A DNA stretch of 64,000 bases from Ruminococcus bicirculans (ex Wegman et al. 2014) (GCF_000723465.1 NZ_HF545616.1:1240001-1304000); one strand, 5' to 3'. Positions 1 to 9,632 are shown, counted from the first letter of the stretch. The notes: generated by a model from the sequence alone, not told the origin. Program-made: numbers and translations.

Positions 1-1
1 C

Positions 2-1927
2 CAGCCCGAAGCGGTGGACGCTCTGGTAAAGGGTATCGAAAGCGGCATGAGAGAGCAGACCCTTATGGGCGTTACCGGTTCCGGCAAGACCTTTACTATG
101 GCAAACGTTATTGCTAGGATAAACCGTCCAACGCTCGTGCTTGCCCATAATAAGATACTTGCCGCTCAGCTTTGCTCTGAGTTCAAGGAGTTTTTTCCGA
201 ACAATGCCGTGGAATATTTCGTGTCTTACTATGACTATTATCAGCCTGAAGCCTATGTGCCTAGCAAGGACGTTTATATCGAAAAGGACAGCTCCGTTAA
301 TGACGAGATAGATAAGCTCAGACATTCCGCTACCTCCGCTATTGCTGAACGCCGTGACGTTATTATCGTTGCCAGCGTTTCTTGTATTTACTCCCTCGGC
401 GACCCTGAGGAGTATAAGTCCATGGTGGTGTCTATACGTCGTGGTATGGAGAAATCCCGTGACAGGCTTATCGCTGACCTTGTGGGTATCCAGTATGAGC
501 GTAACGATATAAATTTCGTGAGAAATAAGTTTCGTGTCAGGGGAGATGTGGTGGAGATATTCCCTGCAAATTCTACTGATACAGCTATCAGAGTGGAGTT
601 CTTCGGAGATGAGATAGACCGTATCACTGAAATAAACGTAGTGACTGGCGAGGTGGTTTGCTCACTTGCCCACGCTGCTATTTTCCCTGCTTCCCATTAT
701 ATTGTCAGCCGTGATAAAATGCACGACGCTATCGAAGAGATCAAGCAGGAGCTTGACGAGAGGATAAAGTATTTTAAGGATAACGATATGCTTATCGAAG
801 CTCAGCGTATCGCACAGCGCACCAACTATGATATTGAGATGTTGGAGGAGATAGGCTTTTGCAGCGGTATCGAGAACTATTCCCGTGTGCTTGCAAGACG
901 TCCCGCAGGCTCTACGCCGTTCACTTTGCTTGACTTTTTGCCTGAGGATTTTGTGCTTTTCGTGGACGAATCACACGTTTCTCTGCCGCAGGTAAGAGGT
1001 ATGTATGCAGGCGACAGGGCAAGAAAACAGACCCTTGTTGACTACGGTTTCAGACTGCCGTCAGCAATGGATAACAGACCGCTGACCTTTGATGAGTTTT
1101 ATTCTCATATTAATCAGGCGGTGTTCGTGTCCGCTACCCCTGGACCTATCGAGCAGGAAAGGTCACAGCAGATAGTGGAGCAGGTAATAAGACCGACCGG
1201 TCTGCTTGACCCTGAGATAATCGTAAAGCCCACTGAGGGTCAGATAGAGGATTTGCTCAGCGAGATAAATATGCGCACAGCTAAAAATCAGCGTGTGCTT
1301 GTTACTACTCTTACAAAGAAAATGGCTGAGGATCTCACAAATTATCTCAAGAGCTTTGACGTCAAGGTGAGATATATGCACCACGATATCGACACTATCG
1401 AGCGTATGGAAATAATCCGTGACCTGCGTCTGGGCGAGTTCGATGTGCTTGTGGGTATCAACCTTTTGCGTGAGGGTCTTGATCTGCCTGAGGTAACTCT
1501 TGTGGCTATACTTGATGCTGATAAAGAGGGCTTCCTGCGTTCTGAAAGCGCACTTATACAGACCATAGGCAGAGCCGCACGAAACGCTGAGGGCAAGGTA
1601 ATAATGTATGCCGACACGGTAACACGTTCAATGGAAAAGGCTATCACCGAAACGGAGCGCCGTCGTGCGATACAGATGAAGTTCAACGAAGAGCACGGCA
1701 TAGTTCCGAAAACTATCGTCAAGGATATAAGAGATGTAATAGAGATATCCACCAAGGAAGAGGTGGAATACGAGGCAAGGCAGAAAACAAAGCTTTCAAA
1801 GCAGGAAACTGCAAAGCTCATAGAAAAGCTCACCAAGGAAATGAAAGAGGCGGCAAAGCTGCTTGAATTTGAGCACGCCGCATTCTTGCGTGATAAAATT
1901 GCGGAGTTAAAGGGTGAGAAGAAATAA
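2..1927 (+). CDS. uvrB: UvrB, excinuclease ABC subunit B (5' truncated by window edge)
   Basis: UvrB is the damage-verification helicase of nucleotide excision repair: UvrA loads it on DNA and it then recruits UvrC. The reading frame is open from the first bases (Q-P-E-A), so only about 15-25 N-terminal residues lie outside the window. Visible are the Walker A motif GVTGSGKT, the beta-hairpin region [10 protein letters not shown], the helicase motif DESH, motif VI (QTIGRAARN) and, at the C-terminus, the UVR domain (about 35 residues, [17 protein letters not shown]) that contacts UvrC. Length and motifs fit an intact protein. uvrA follows 122 bp downstream on the same strand, a common pairing. 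The GTG at 14 is an internal Val codon, not the start. Confidence 0.97.
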   Translation, partial: QPEAVDALVKGIESGMREQTLMGVTGSGKTFTMANVIARINRPTLVLAHNKILAAQLCSEFKEFFPNNAVEYFVSYYDYYQPEAYVPSKDVYIEKDSSVNDEIDKLRHSATSAIAERRDVIIVASVSCIYSLGDPEEYKSMVVSIRRGMEKSRDRLIADLVGIQYERNDINFVRNKFRVRGDVVEIFPANSTDTAIRVEFFGDEIDRITEINVVTGEVVCSLAHAAIFPASHYIVSRDKMHDAIEEIKQELDERIKYFKDNDMLIEAQRIAQRTNYDIEMLEEIGFCSGIENYSRVLARRPAGSTPFTLLDFLPEDFVLFVDESHVSLPQVRGMYAGDRARKQTLVDYGFRLPSAMDNRPLTFDEFYSHINQAVFVSATPGPIEQERSQQIVEQVIRPTGLLDPEIIVKPTEGQIEDLLSEINMRTAKNQRVLVTTLTKKMAEDLTNYLKSFDVKVRYMHHDIDTIERMEIIRDLRLGEFDVLVGINLLREGLDLPEVTLVAILDADKEGFLRSESALIQTIGRAARNAEGKVIMYADTVTRSMEKAITETERRRAIQMKFNEEHGIVPKTIVKDIRDVIEISTKEEVEYEARQKTKLSKQETAKLIEKLTKEMKEAAKLLEFEHAAFLRDKIAELKGEKK

Positions 1928-1972
1928 AAAGCCTTGTGAAACATAAAACGGATATACCCCCACAAAACGTGT

Positions 1973-1996
1973 GTAGGGGCGAACACCGTTCGCCCG
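1973..1996. repeat. Dispersed palindrome, family A (uvrB-uvrA gap)
   Basis: GTAGGGGCGAAC / GTTCGCCC hairpin in the transcribed spacer between uvrB and uvrA. The same core recurs at 6003, 9263, 9392, 14854 and, decayed, 20976. It looks like a REP-type element able to form a short RNA hairpin. Confidence 0.8.
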
Positions 1997-2049
1997 CCTG
2001 CATATCAATATGTGATTTTTCAATACCAAAAGGAGAGTAAAGAATACCA

Positions 2050-4872
2050 ATGCCAATTAACGAGATAGTTATAAAAGGTGCAAGAGAGCATAATCTCAAA
2101 AATGTTGATGTTACCATACCGAGAGATAAGCTTGTTGTTATGACAGGTCTTTCGGGTTCGGGTAAATCTTCTCTTGCATTCGATACCATATACGCTGACG
2201 GACAAAGACGTTATGTTGAGTCGCTGTCATCTTATGCGAGAATGTTTTTGGGTCAAATGGATAAGCCTGACGTTGACAGCATCGAGGGGCTTTCCCCTGC
2301 TATATCCATAGATCAAAAGACTACCTCCAAAAATCCACGCTCTACTGTGGGTACTGTCACAGAGATATACGACTATCTCAGACTGCTTTACGCCCGTATA
2401 GGCGTGCCACACTGTCCTGTCTGCGGAAGAGAGATATGTCAGCAGACAGTGGATCAGATCGTGGATAAGATAATGGAGCTTGACGAGGGTACAAAGATAC
2501 AGCTTTTAGCTCCTATCGTCAGAGGACGTAAGGGCGAGCATACAAAAGAGCTTGACCGTGCAAGAAAGTCGGGCTATGTGAGAGTGCGTATAGACGGCAT
2601 AACCTATGACCTTTCGGAAGAGATAAAAATAGAAAAAAATAAAAAGCATACTATCGAGATAGTGGTGGACCGACTTGTTATCAAGGAGGGTATAAAGTCC
2701 CGTCTTACCGACAGTATCGAAACTGTTTCTTCGCTTACAGGGGGACTTGTGGGAGTTGACGTTATCGGCGGAGAGGAAATGCTTTTCTCTCAGAATTACG
2801 CCTGCCCTGAGCATGGCGTATCCATCGACGAGCTTACTCCGAGAATGTTCTCTTTCAACAATCCTTTCGGTGCTTGCGAAAAGTGTACTGGTCTTGGCGT
2901 GTTCAAGAAGATAGACCCTGAGCTTATTATTCCTAACAAAGACCTTTCTATAAGACAAGGCGCAATCAAAGCCAGTGGCTGGAACAGCCTTGAAGAAGGC
3001 TCTATCGCCATGATGTATTTCAACGCAATTTCTGAGACCTACGGCATATCCCTTGACGAGCCTGTGAAAAATCTCGACAAGGACGCTATAGACATTTTCC
3101 TTTATGGAACTCAAGGTCAGAAGCTTCACCTGAAGCGTGGCAATAAGTTCTATAAGGCTGACTATCAGGCTGAATTTGAGGGCGTTATACCAAACCTTGA
3201 AAGACGTTACAAGGAATCCAACAGCGATTGGGCAAAGGCTGATATAGAAGCTTATATGAGCGATGAAAAGTGTCCTGCCTGCCATGGTGAAAGACTGAAA
3301 AAAGAGAGCCTGAGCGTTACAGTTGGCGGAATAAATATCGCAGAGCTTTGTCACAAGTCGGTGGCAAAGGCACTGGAGTTTTTTGAAAACCTTGAGATAA
3401 GCGACCGTGACAAGCTTATCGGTGAGCAGATAATAAAAGAGATAAAGTCACGTCTTGGCTTTCTCAAAAGCGTGGGACTTGAATATCTCACCCTGTCACG
3501 TTCCGCAGGCACTCTCTCAGGCGGTGAGAGCCAGCGTATAAGGCTTGCAACGCAGATAGGCTCATCACTTGTGGGCGTGCTGTATATCCTTGACGAGCCG
3601 TCTATCGGTCTGCACCAGCGTGACAATGACAAGCTTATCGCCACGCTGAAAAGACTTCGTGACCTTGGCAACACCCTCATAGTGGTAGAGCATGACGAGG
3701 ACACCATGCGTGCGGCAGATTTCGTGGTTGACGTTGGACCAGGAGCAGGCATTCACGGCGGCGAGATAGTCTGCGCAGGAACTGTTGACGATATAATGAA
3801 GTGCAAGCGTTCTATCACAGGACAGTATCTTAGCGGTGCAAAGAAAATACCTGTCCCTGAAAAACGCAGACAGGGCAACGGCAAGTATCTGAAAGTTATC
3901 GGTGCGACACAGAACAATCTGAAAAACATAGATGTTGAGATACCTCTCGGCACTTTCACCTGCGTAACAGGTGTGTCAGGCTCAGGCAAATCATCGCTTG
4001 TGAACGAGATAATCTATAAAGAGCTTGCGGGCAGATTAAACCGTGCGAAGATACGTTCGGGAGCGTTCAAGGAAATGCAGGGGATAGAGCATCTTGATAA
4101 GGTCATTGATATCGACCAGTCGCCAATAGGCAGAACGCCAAGGTCTAACCCTGCCACTTATACAGGCGTTTTCACGGATATCAGAGAGCTTTTCGCACAG
4201 ACTGCTGACGCAAAGATGAAAGGCTACGGTGCAGGACGTTTCTCATTCAACGTCAAAGGCGGAAGATGTGAAGCCTGCGAGGGCGACGGAATAATCAAGA
4301 TAGAAATGCACTTTTTGCCTGACGTGTATGTGCCATGCGAAGTCTGCGGTGGTATGAGATACAACCGTGAAACGCTGGAAGTTAGATATAAGGGCAAGAA
4401 CATTTATGACGTGCTTGAAATGACAGTAGAGGAGGGCGTTGAGTTTTTCAGTGCTATCCCTAAAATAAGCCGTAAGCTTGAAACACTGTATGAAGTTGGT
4501 CTTGGCTATGTGAAGATAGGACAGGCGGCTACAACGCTTTCAGGCGGTGAAGCGCAGAGAGTTAAGCTTGCAACAGAGCTTTCAAAAAGAGCCACAGGCA
4601 GAACTATATATATCCTAGACGAGCCGACTACAGGACTTCATACTGCTGACGTGCATAAGCTTATCGAGGTATTGCAGAAGCTTGCAGACGGGGGAAATAC
4701 AGTGCTTGTTATCGAGCATAATCTTGATGTAATAAAGACCGCAGACCATATCATAGACTTAGGACCTGAGGGTGGTGACGGTGGCGGAACTATCGTTTGC
4801 ACAGGCACGCCTGAGGAAATTGCGGCTTGCGACAGGTCTTATACGGGACAGTATTTGAGGAAGATGCTGTAG
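2050..4872 (+). CDS. uvrA: UvrA, excinuclease ABC subunit A
   Basis: UvrA is the dimeric ABC-type ATPase that finds bulky DNA lesions and delivers UvrB. At 940 residues it has the normal length. Two ATPase modules are seen: Walker [10 protein letters not shown] near residue 33 and GVSGSGKSS near residue 640, with ABC signatures LSGGESQR and LSGGEAQR and Walker B segments ILDEP. Cysteine pairs of the zinc modules are present (CPEHG...CEKC in the first half; CEACEG...CEVCGG in the second). The start follows AGGAG at 2031-2035 with a rather long spacing of 14 nt. It forms a unit with uvrB upstream; a terminator-like hairpin lies about 150 bp after the stop. Confidence 0.98.
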   Translation: MPINEIVIKGAREHNLKNVDVTIPRDKLVVMTGLSGSGKSSLAFDTIYADGQRRYVESLSSYARMFLGQMDKPDVDSIEGLSPAISIDQKTTSKNPRSTVGTVTEIYDYLRLLYARIGVPHCPVCGREICQQTVDQIVDKIMELDEGTKIQLLAPIVRGRKGEHTKELDRARKSGYVRVRIDGITYDLSEEIKIEKNKKHTIEIVVDRLVIKEGIKSRLTDSIETVSSLTGGLVGVDVIGGEEMLFSQNYACPEHGVSIDELTPRMFSFNNPFGACEKCTGLGVFKKIDPELIIPNKDLSIRQGAIKASGWNSLEEGSIAMMYFNAISETYGISLDEPVKNLDKDAIDIFLYGTQGQKLHLKRGNKFYKADYQAEFEGVIPNLERRYKESNSDWAKADIEAYMSDEKCPACHGERLKKESLSVTVGGINIAELCHKSVAKALEFFENLEISDRDKLIGEQIIKEIKSRLGFLKSVGLEYLTLSRSAGTLSGGESQRIRLATQIGSSLVGVLYILDEPSIGLHQRDNDKLIATLKRLRDLGNTLIVVEHDEDTMRAADFVVDVGPGAGIHGGEIVCAGTVDDIMKCKRSITGQYLSGAKKIPVPEKRRQGNGKYLKVIGATQNNLKNIDVEIPLGTFTCVTGVSGSGKSSLVNEIIYKELAGRLNRAKIRSGAFKEMQGIEHLDKVIDIDQSPIGRTPRSNPATYTGVFTDIRELFAQTADAKMKGYGAGRFSFNVKGGRCEACEGDGIIKIEMHFLPDVYVPCEVCGGMRYNRETLEVRYKGKNIYDVLEMTVEEGVEFFSAIPKISRKLETLYEVGLGYVKIGQAATTLSGGEAQRVKLATELSKRATGRTIYILDEPTTGLHTADVHKLIEVLQKLADGGNTVLVIEHNLDVIKTADHIIDLGPEGGDGGGTIVCTGTPEEIAACDRSYTGQYLRKML

Positions 4873-4882
4873 GCAAGTTTAA

Positions 4883-4906
4883 GTGAGGAGTGAGGAGTGA
4901 GGAATT
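4883..4906. repeat. GTGAGGA tandem motif, part of dispersed repeat C
   Basis: Three tandem GTGAGGA(G/A) units. The reverse complement of nearly the same block occurs at 22874-22904, and both sites also carry the 31-bp block at 5081/22806, so the two belong to one dispersed non-coding element in rearranged form. Confidence 0.6.
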
Positions 4907-5018
4907 GGCATAGCTGACCCTTGCGGCTCTTCAGCACAAAGTAAATGTATGCACCGAGTTTATTCTGCTATGTAGTGCAGAGGTGTGCAGAAACGAAACT
5001 ACCAAACAAAAAATAATC

Positions 5019-5056
5019 AAAGCGGTGTCGAGAAATAAAACTCACACCGCTTTTCT
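5019..5056 (+). terminator. Rho-independent terminator after uvrA
   Basis: AAAGCGGTGT (5019-5028) pairs perfectly with ACACCGCTTT (5044-5053), extended by GAG/CTC inside, followed by a short T run. A-richness on the left side means it could act in both directions. Confidence 0.7.
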
Positions 5057-5080
5057 ATAACTCAAACAAAGCACCAGCAA

Positions 5081-5111
5081 AGAGCGTAGCGATTTTGCGG
5101 CAGTAAAACCT
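5081..5111. repeat. Dispersed repeat C, 31-bp block copy 1
   Basis: A 31-bp block ending GCGGCAGTAAAACCT. It matches 22806-22836 with only two differences. Both copies lie just downstream of a gene end and near GAGGAGT tracts. Confidence 0.7.
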
Positions 5112-5125
5112 CTTCCGAATAAAAT

Positions 5126-5152
5126 GTAGGGGACGACGCCCTCGGCGTCCCG
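5126..5152. repeat. Dispersed palindrome, family B, copy 1
   Basis: GTAGGGGACGACGCC - CTC - GGCGTCCCGC hairpin. It shares the GTAGGGG outer edge with family A but has a different core. Inverted relative to the copy at 5308-5337. Confidence 0.75.
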
Positions 5153-5307
5153 CTATCCCTCGCCTGCGGAATTATTGGCAAACGTCACAATAATGTATCC
5201 CGAATAATTCGGCATCAGGGGTGTGATAATCACAGCGTTGCCCCTTCATTTAGCAACCAAAAAATCCCAATATCGAAGATATAACAGTTATGGTGTTATC
5301 TCTCCGA

Positions 5308-5337
5308 GCGGGACGTCGAGGGCGCCGTCCCCTACAC
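5308..5337. repeat. Dispersed palindrome, family B, copy 2
   Basis: GCGGGACGTCGAGGGCGCC...CCCCTACAC, the opposite orientation of 5126-5152. The two copies flank about 150 bp of spacer. Confidence 0.75.
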
Positions 5338-5374
5338 ATTATTTTAGCAAATACCGAATATAAATATCTCGGTG

Positions 5375-5941
5375 ATGAACTTGTTTAAAATAAAGATAAA
5401 AAATACCACCTACGGCGTGTCGTTCAGTTTCTTTTTCGTCGTCGCACTTGTGTCTGTCTGCTCAGGTACGCAGGCGGATATGCTCTTTGTTACGCTTATG
5501 TGCTGCGCACTCCACGAACTGGGTCACCTCGTACTCATGACCGCTTTCGGAAGCTCACCGCAGGAAATTGTTGTCTATGGAGGCGGTATCCGCATTTCCC
5601 CTGATAATAAACAGCTGTCTAAATACCACGAGCTTGCTGTGCTTTTCGGTGGTGCGGCAGTAAATTTTGCCCTCTGCCTGCTGTCATATAAGGCAAATGG
5701 TGGTGGCTTTTTCTGCCAGGTGAATTTTCTGCTTGGTGCGCTAAACCTGCTGCCATTTCGCTATTTTGACGGTGGCAGGATACTCGCCTTGCTTGCCAAT
5801 GGCAAGGTCTGCGAGTTTTTCAGAGCTGTGTTTATACTACTCTCAGCGGCGGCTATGATACATATGATACTCCATGGCACCGTCAGCATATCCTTCGCCG
5901 CAACTTTCTGCTTTATCGTCCTCTCCGAAGTCATATATTAA
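5375..5941 (+). CDS. M50-family (site-2 type) membrane metalloprotease
   Basis: A small polytopic membrane zinc protease of the M50/S2P family, related to SpoIVFB. It has the zinc motif HELGH near residue 47-51 inside a hydrophobic segment, and the second M50 motif N-LLP-(x)-DGGR near residue 124-135 supplying the third ligand Asp. Several hydrophobic stretches account for most of its 188 residues. Next to it lies the TIGR03960/TIGR03936 radical SAM pair, and in many Clostridia an M50 gene precedes that pair, which supports the assignment. No good ribosome site is visible; ATG 5375 or GTG 5372 are both possible starts. Whether it processes a sporulation sigma factor cannot be told from the sequence. 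Confidence 0.85.
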   Translation: MNLFKIKIKNTTYGVSFSFFFVVALVSVCSGTQADMLFVTLMCCALHELGHLVLMTAFGSSPQEIVVYGGGIRISPDNKQLSKYHELAVLFGGAAVNFALCLLSYKANGGGFFCQVNFLLGALNLLPFRYFDGGRILALLANGKVCEFFRAVFILLSAAAMIHMILHGTVSISFAATFCFIVLSEVIY

Positions 5942-5952
5942 CACTTTGCTTA

Positions 5953-5981
5953 TTGCTTTTGTAATAAATTTTTGGTATAAT
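5953..5981 (+). promoter_or_regulatory. Promoter for the radical SAM pair
   Basis: -35 TTGCTT (5953-5958), 17-bp spacer, -10 TATAAT (5976-5981). The palindrome at 6003 would lie in the 5' untranslated region. Confidence 0.65.
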
Positions 5982-6002
5982 AATATGAAATGCTTATGTA
6001 TC

Positions 6003-6027
6003 TGTAGGGGCGAACAGTGTTCGCCCG
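6003..6027. repeat. Dispersed palindrome, family A, copy 2
   Basis: TGTAGGGGCGAACA-GTGTTCGCCCG; sits between a good promoter and the TTG start at 6109, so it is expected in the mRNA leader. Confidence 0.8.
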
Positions 6028-6108
6028 TTTCACCTCACTTTGTGTATTGCTCTCGCTTTACTGGGTGCGGTGAGATAGTACAGACATTCAATATCGGAGG
6101 ATAAAACT

Positions 6109-7962
6109 TTGGAAGAACTGAAAAAGAAAATAGAAAAGCTGCTGCTTAAAGTGCAGCGTCCGTCAAGGTATATCGGCGGCGAGGTTGGCAGCGTTGTAAA
6201 GGATAAGGATAAGGTGGACGTGCGGTTCGCTTTCTGTTTTCCTGATACTTATGAGGTGGGTATGTCACATCTCGGCATGAAGATACTTTACGGTCTGAAA
6301 AATGCCCGTGAAAATTGGTGGTGTGAGCGTGTCTTTATGCCTGAGGAGGACTATAACAAGCTTATGCGTGAGAACGATATCCCACTTTACGCACTGGAGA
6401 GCCTTGACCCTATAAAGGATTTTGATTTCATCGGCTTTACGCTCATGTATGAGCTTTCTTATAATAATGTATTGGAAATGCTCGACCTTGCAGGCGTGCC
6501 GGTGCTTGCAAAGGACAGAACTGAGCTTACACCACTTGTTATCGCAGGCGGTCCGTGTGCCTGCAACCCTGAGCCTATGGCTGACTTTTTCGACCTGTTC
6601 ATTCTTGGCGAGGGTGAGGAGGTCAACGTTGAGCTTCTTGAACTTTACGAGAGAATGAAACCATTAAAGCCTACTAAGCAGGAGTTTCTAAGAGAGGCGG
6701 CTAAGCTGGAGGGTGTTTATGTTCCGTCATTCTATGACGTGGATTACAATGAGGACGGTACTGTGAAGTCTATCACGCCAAACGTCCCTGAGGCACCTGC
6801 TAGGGTCAAAAAGCGTGTTATAAAGGATTTTGATAAGGTATATTACCCTGAGGGCTTTGTTGTTCCGTTCACTCAGATAGTCCATGACAGAGCGGTGGTT
6901 GAGGTACTGAGAGGGTGCATAAGAGGCTGTCGATTCTGTCAGGCAGGCTTTATCTACCGCCCGTTCAGAGAGAAAAGCATCGACACCATAAAGAACGAAA
7001 CTAAGTCCCTTTGCGAGCAGACAGGCTATGAGGAAGTGTCCTTGTCGTCTTTGTCTACGAGCGATTACACTGAGATAAACAAGCTTTTGGAAAATCTTGT
7101 GGAATACACCGACGGCGAGCAGATAAACCTTTCACTGCCTTCGCTGCGAATAGACAATTTCAGTGAAGAGCTTTTGGAGAAAATAAAGTCCGTAAGAAAA
7201 AGCGGTCTGACCTTTGCTCCAGAATCAGGCACACAACGGCTTCGTGACGTAATAAACAAGAACATCACAGAGGACGAGATAATGCGTACCTGTCGCACTG
7301 CCTTTGAGGGCGGATACAGCACTGTGAAGCTTTATTTCATGCTTGGTCTGCCAGAGGAAACGCTGGAGGACGTTGAGGGTATCGCAAAGCTTGCGCAGAA
7401 AGTCCTTGACCTTTATTACGAAACACCAAAAGAAAAGCGTGGCAAGAGCGTGCAGATATCAGTTTCTACTGCAACATTCGTACCAAAGCCTTTTACTCCG
7501 TTCGAGTTCGAGCCACAGGCAACTCCTGAGGAGATAAAAGAGAAACAGGAACACCTTTTCAAAAGTCTTACAAGCCGTAAGATACGCCTTAGCACTCACC
7601 AATCCTATACATCTATATTGGAAGCAGTTCTTGCAAGAGGTGACAGACGTCTTGGTAAGGCGATATACACCGCATGGAAAAAGGGCTGTTATCTTGACGG
7701 CTGGGACGAGCATTTCAAGGCTGACAAGTGGCAGGAAGCATTTGAGGAGTGTGGGCTTGATACAAGCTTCTATGCTCACCGCAGACGTTCTTATGACGAG
7801 ATAGCGCCGTGGTCGCACCTTGATTATCTTGTGAGCCACGAGTTTTTCGTTCGTGAGAACAAGAAAGCACATCAGGCAGTGACTACACGAAACTGCAAAG
7901 AGGGCTGTTCAGGCTGTGGCATAAAATGCGAATACGGAGGTGTTTACTGTGGCAAACGCTGA
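6109..7962 (+). CDS. TIGR03960-type B12-binding radical SAM protein
   Basis: A 617-residue radical SAM protein with an N-terminal cobalamin-binding-like domain (residues about 20-180), a radical SAM domain carrying the cluster motif C-x3-C-x2-C (GCIRGCRFC, near residue 268-275), and a cysteine-rich tail (CKEGCSGCGIKC...C) that may hold another cluster. It uses a TTG start at 6109 with GGAGG at 6096-6100, 8 nt upstream. The next gene encodes its usual partner, TIGR03936/DUF2344, overlapping by 14 bp. The family is widespread next to rng/rplU or M50 genes, but its substrate is not established; an RNA or ribosome modification role is only inferred from gene neighbourhoods. Confidence 0.9.
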   Translation: MEELKKKIEKLLLKVQRPSRYIGGEVGSVVKDKDKVDVRFAFCFPDTYEVGMSHLGMKILYGLKNARENWWCERVFMPEEDYNKLMRENDIPLYALESLDPIKDFDFIGFTLMYELSYNNVLEMLDLAGVPVLAKDRTELTPLVIAGGPCACNPEPMADFFDLFILGEGEEVNVELLELYERMKPLKPTKQEFLREAAKLEGVYVPSFYDVDYNEDGTVKSITPNVPEAPARVKKRVIKDFDKVYYPEGFVVPFTQIVHDRAVVEVLRGCIRGCRFCQAGFIYRPFREKSIDTIKNETKSLCEQTGYEEVSLSSLSTSDYTEINKLLENLVEYTDGEQINLSLPSLRIDNFSEELLEKIKSVRKSGLTFAPESGTQRLRDVINKNITEDEIMRTCRTAFEGGYSTVKLYFMLGLPEETLEDVEGIAKLAQKVLDLYYETPKEKRGKSVQISVSTATFVPKPFTPFEFEPQATPEEIKEKQEHLFKSLTSRKIRLSTHQSYTSILEAVLARGDRRLGKAIYTAWKKGCYLDGWDEHFKADKWQEAFEECGLDTSFYAHRRRSYDEIAPWSHLDYLVSHEFFVRENKKAHQAVTTRNCKEGCSGCGIKCEYGGVYCGKR

Positions 7963-8650
7963 GCCGAAGAATGTAAATCTCCGTTTGGAGAGATTTGAAT
8001 ACAGAGCGGTATTTTCAAAAACAGGCAGGGCGAAATACATTTCTCATCTTGACCTTATGAGAGCCTTTCAGCGAGTGTTCAAAAGGGCGCACCTGCCAAT
8101 ATGGCACACTCAGGGTTTCAATCCCCATGTGTATATAATGTTCCCACTGGCGTTGCCACTTGGCACTGACAGCAGGGTAGAGATAATGGACTTTGCTCTC
8201 ACTGAGGATATCCCATACGGCGAGGTCTTGGAGCGAATGAATGCACAAACGCCTGTTGGTCTGGAGATAGTGAGCGTTTCAAAGCCTGAGCATAAGCATA
8301 CCGACATTACAGCGGCGGAGTATGTGGCAAGGCTGAAAACAGATAAGAGCGTACATGAAGTGGCGGAGCTTTTCGGCAAGTTCATGGCACTTGACAAGAT
8401 AGAGATAGAAAAGCGAACCAAGAAAAAGACTATCAATCTTGTGGATATAAAGCCACATATCACAGTGCTTGACAGCAAAGAGCTAGAGGACAGCTTTGAG
8501 GTGACATTAAGGCTGCCGTGCGGAAGCTCCTTCAATCTTAATGTGAACGTAGTCATAGACACGTTCTGTGAGCGTTATGGTATAGAAATATCGGAAATTT
8601 ATACAGAACGTACAAAAATACTCATGGCAAATGGCGAAAATTTTATATAA
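7949..8650 (+). CDS. TIGR03936/DUF2344 radical SAM-associated protein
   Basis: A 233-residue protein of the DUF2344 family, recognised by the N-terminal block YRAVFSKTGRAKYISHLDLM and GFNPHVYIMFPLALPLG. It has no cluster cysteines itself and is always linked to, or fused with, the TIGR03960 radical SAM protein, here with a 14-bp overlap. GTG at 7949 is the best start because GGAGG at 7936-7940 lies 8 nt before it; a GTG at 7940 overlaps the ribosome site. Most Clostridia continue with rng, rplU and rpmA; here the next gene is rplS with its own promoter. Function is unknown. Confidence 0.88.
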   Translation: MANAEPKNVNLRLERFEYRAVFSKTGRAKYISHLDLMRAFQRVFKRAHLPIWHTQGFNPHVYIMFPLALPLGTDSRVEIMDFALTEDIPYGEVLERMNAQTPVGLEIVSVSKPEHKHTDITAAEYVARLKTDKSVHEVAELFGKFMALDKIEIEKRTKKKTINLVDIKPHITVLDSKELEDSFEVTLRLPCGSSFNLNVNVVIDTFCERYGIEISEIYTERTKILMANGENFI

Positions 8651-8656
8651 ATATCC

Positions 8657-8685
8657 TTGCAAAAGGTTTTGAGATGTGGTATAAT
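8657..8685 (+). promoter_or_regulatory. rplS promoter
   Basis: -35 TTGCAA (8657-8662), 17-bp spacer, -10 TATAAT (8680-8685), starting 6 bp after the upstream stop codon. Confidence 0.8.
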
Positions 8686-8691
8686 ATTAAA

Positions 8692-8833
8692 GCATTTGAA
8701 TTACCGTCGGTTCTTCCGACGAGAGTTAATGCCACGCCTTTGAACGAAAGGCACGACATTAAAGCGGGCAGTCCTCTGGCTTTGCAGCGATAGCTGCCAT
8801 AAAGCGAATGAATGTCTGAAAATATTAAGGAGG
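8692..8833 (+). promoter_or_regulatory. Structured leader of rplS, possible L19 leader
   Basis: About 150 nt of untranslated RNA between promoter and start. Three consecutive stems can be drawn: GTCGG (8706-8710)/CCGAC (8716-8720); TTAATG (8726-8731)/CATTAA (8757-8762) enclosing GCCTTT/AAAGGC (8736-8741/8747-8752); and GGCAG (8767-8771)/CTGCC (8794-8798). Autoregulatory L19 leaders are known in Firmicutes; whether this belongs to that family needs a covariance-model search. Confidence 0.55.
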
Positions 8834-8841
8834 AATTTAAA

Positions 8842-9186
8842 GTGGACGCTTTAAAGCAGATTTCTAATTCAAGCCTTAAATCCGAGGCACCTGTTATCAA
8901 TGTTGGTGATACAGTAAAGGTACACGTAAGAATTACAGAGGGTGACAAGTCCAGAATCCAGGTATTCGAGGGCACAGTTATCGCTAAGAAGCACGGTGGA
9001 ATCCACGAGACATTCACAGTTCGTAGAGTAGCTCACGGCTGTGGAATCGAGAGAGTTTTCCCTGTTCATTCACCTGTAGTTGAAAAGGTAGAGGTTGTAC
9101 GTAGCGGTAAGGTTCGCCGTGCTAAGCTCTATTATCTCCGTGACAGAGTTGGTAAGGCAGCTAAGGTCAAGGAAGCTATCAGATAA
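8842..9186 (+). CDS. rplS: 50S ribosomal protein L19
   Basis: L19 sits at the interface of the 30S and 50S subunits. The 114-residue product has the family signature [19 protein letters not shown], the block [17 protein letters not shown] and the basic end [20 protein letters not shown]. The start is GTG 8842: AAGGAGG at 8827-8833 lies 8 nt upstream, and the resulting N-terminus DALKQI matches L19. An ATG at 8812 in frame would place the ribosome site inside the gene and is rejected. A strong terminator follows at 9203. Confidence 0.97.
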   Translation: MDALKQISNSSLKSEAPVINVGDTVKVHVRITEGDKSRIQVFEGTVIAKKHGGIHETFTVRRVAHGCGIERVFPVHSPVVEKVEVVRSGKVRRAKLYYLRDRVGKAAKVKEAIR

Positions 9187-9202
9187 TTCTTTCTATAAAA
9201 AC

Positions 9203-9230
9203 GAGTCGGCTTTGGCCGGCTCTTTTTTTT
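9203..9230 (+). terminator. rplS terminator
   Basis: GAGTCGGC (9203-9210) / GCCGGCTC with a 4-nt loop, followed by eight or more T. Confidence 0.9.
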
Positions 9231-9262
9231 ATATTCACGACTGAGTTGTTCGCACGATATAC

Positions 9263-9286
9263 GGTAGGGGCGAACAGTTCGCCCGC
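9263..9286. repeat. Dispersed palindrome, family A, copy 3
   Basis: GGTAGGGGCGAACAGTTCGC, a slightly shortened core followed by CCGC. Confidence 0.75.
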
Positions 9287-9340
9287 ATATATCGCCCGAC
9301 AATTTTATGATATTCGTACATTCGTTATATTTTCACAAAC

Positions 9341-9363
9341 CATGTAGGGCGTCGTCCCCTACA
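9341..9363. repeat. Dispersed palindrome, family B, decayed copy
   Basis: CATGTAGGGCGTCGTCCC followed by CTACA; retains both outer edges but has lost most of the core. Confidence 0.55.
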
Positions 9364-9391
9364 GTTCTGAATTTGTACAAGTTCTGAGCAT

Positions 9392-9415
9392 GGGCGAACA
9401 CTGTTCGCCCCTACA
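9392..9415. repeat. Dispersed palindrome, family A, copy 4 (inverted)
   Basis: GGGCGAACACTGTTCGCC followed by CCTACA; opposite orientation to the copy at 9263. Confidence 0.8.
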
Positions 9416-9542
9416 GATTATTTGGGATAGTTTGTCTTGCCGAAAAATCACATGACATTTCACCGTCACATTGCACAAAATGTCGGTATTCGATTTGTGC
9501 AAACAAATGATTTATATTTTAATTTGGCAACATTTCTGCAAT

Positions 9543-9563
9543 TGTTGCATTTTTTATGCAACA
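9543..9563. promoter_or_regulatory. Perfect inverted repeat upstream of the DUF6291 gene
   Basis: TGTTGCAT (9543-9550) / ATGCAACA (9556-9563) around five T. Two further GCAAC/TGCAA half-sites lie just upstream (about 9524-9542). It could be an operator for an unknown repressor or an mRNA hairpin. Confidence 0.4.
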
Positions 9564-9632
9564 AAACGCCCTTTTTTCTGGATAAGTAGAGGGGGATAAT
9601 TTCCTCTGCTTCACAGAGAAAGGACGATAAAA

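Larger units (their letters stand above)
4873..5374. other. Gene-free spacer with repeats and a terminator
   Basis: Half a kilobase without a credible gene. It contains a purine-rich GAGGAGT direct repeat (4883-4906), a terminator hairpin (5019-5056), a block shared with 22806-22836 (5081-5111), and two inverted copies of the family B palindrome (5126-5152 and 5308-5337). No clear vegetative promoter for the following protease gene was found. Confidence 0.7.
9231..9632. other. Gene-free spacer with palindromes and TGCAAC-type motifs
   Basis: Contains three dispersed palindromes (9263, 9341, 9392) and, closer to the next gene, a cluster of GCAAC/GTTGC motifs including the perfect hairpin TGTTGCAT-TTTTT-ATGCAACA (9543-9563). 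No clear consensus promoter was found for the gene at 9633. Confidence 0.6.

Noticed and set aside
2506-3354. Long minus-strand open frame inside uvrA
   Set aside because: Antisense shadow of a strongly conserved gene; no ribosome site, no recognisable protein.
8812-8841. ATG 8812 as rplS start
   Set aside because: The ribosome site AAGGAGG would be inside the gene, and the extra residues do not belong to L19.
9187-9632. CRISPR array
   Set aside because: The repeated palindromes are few, in both orientations, irregularly spaced, and no cas genes are present.
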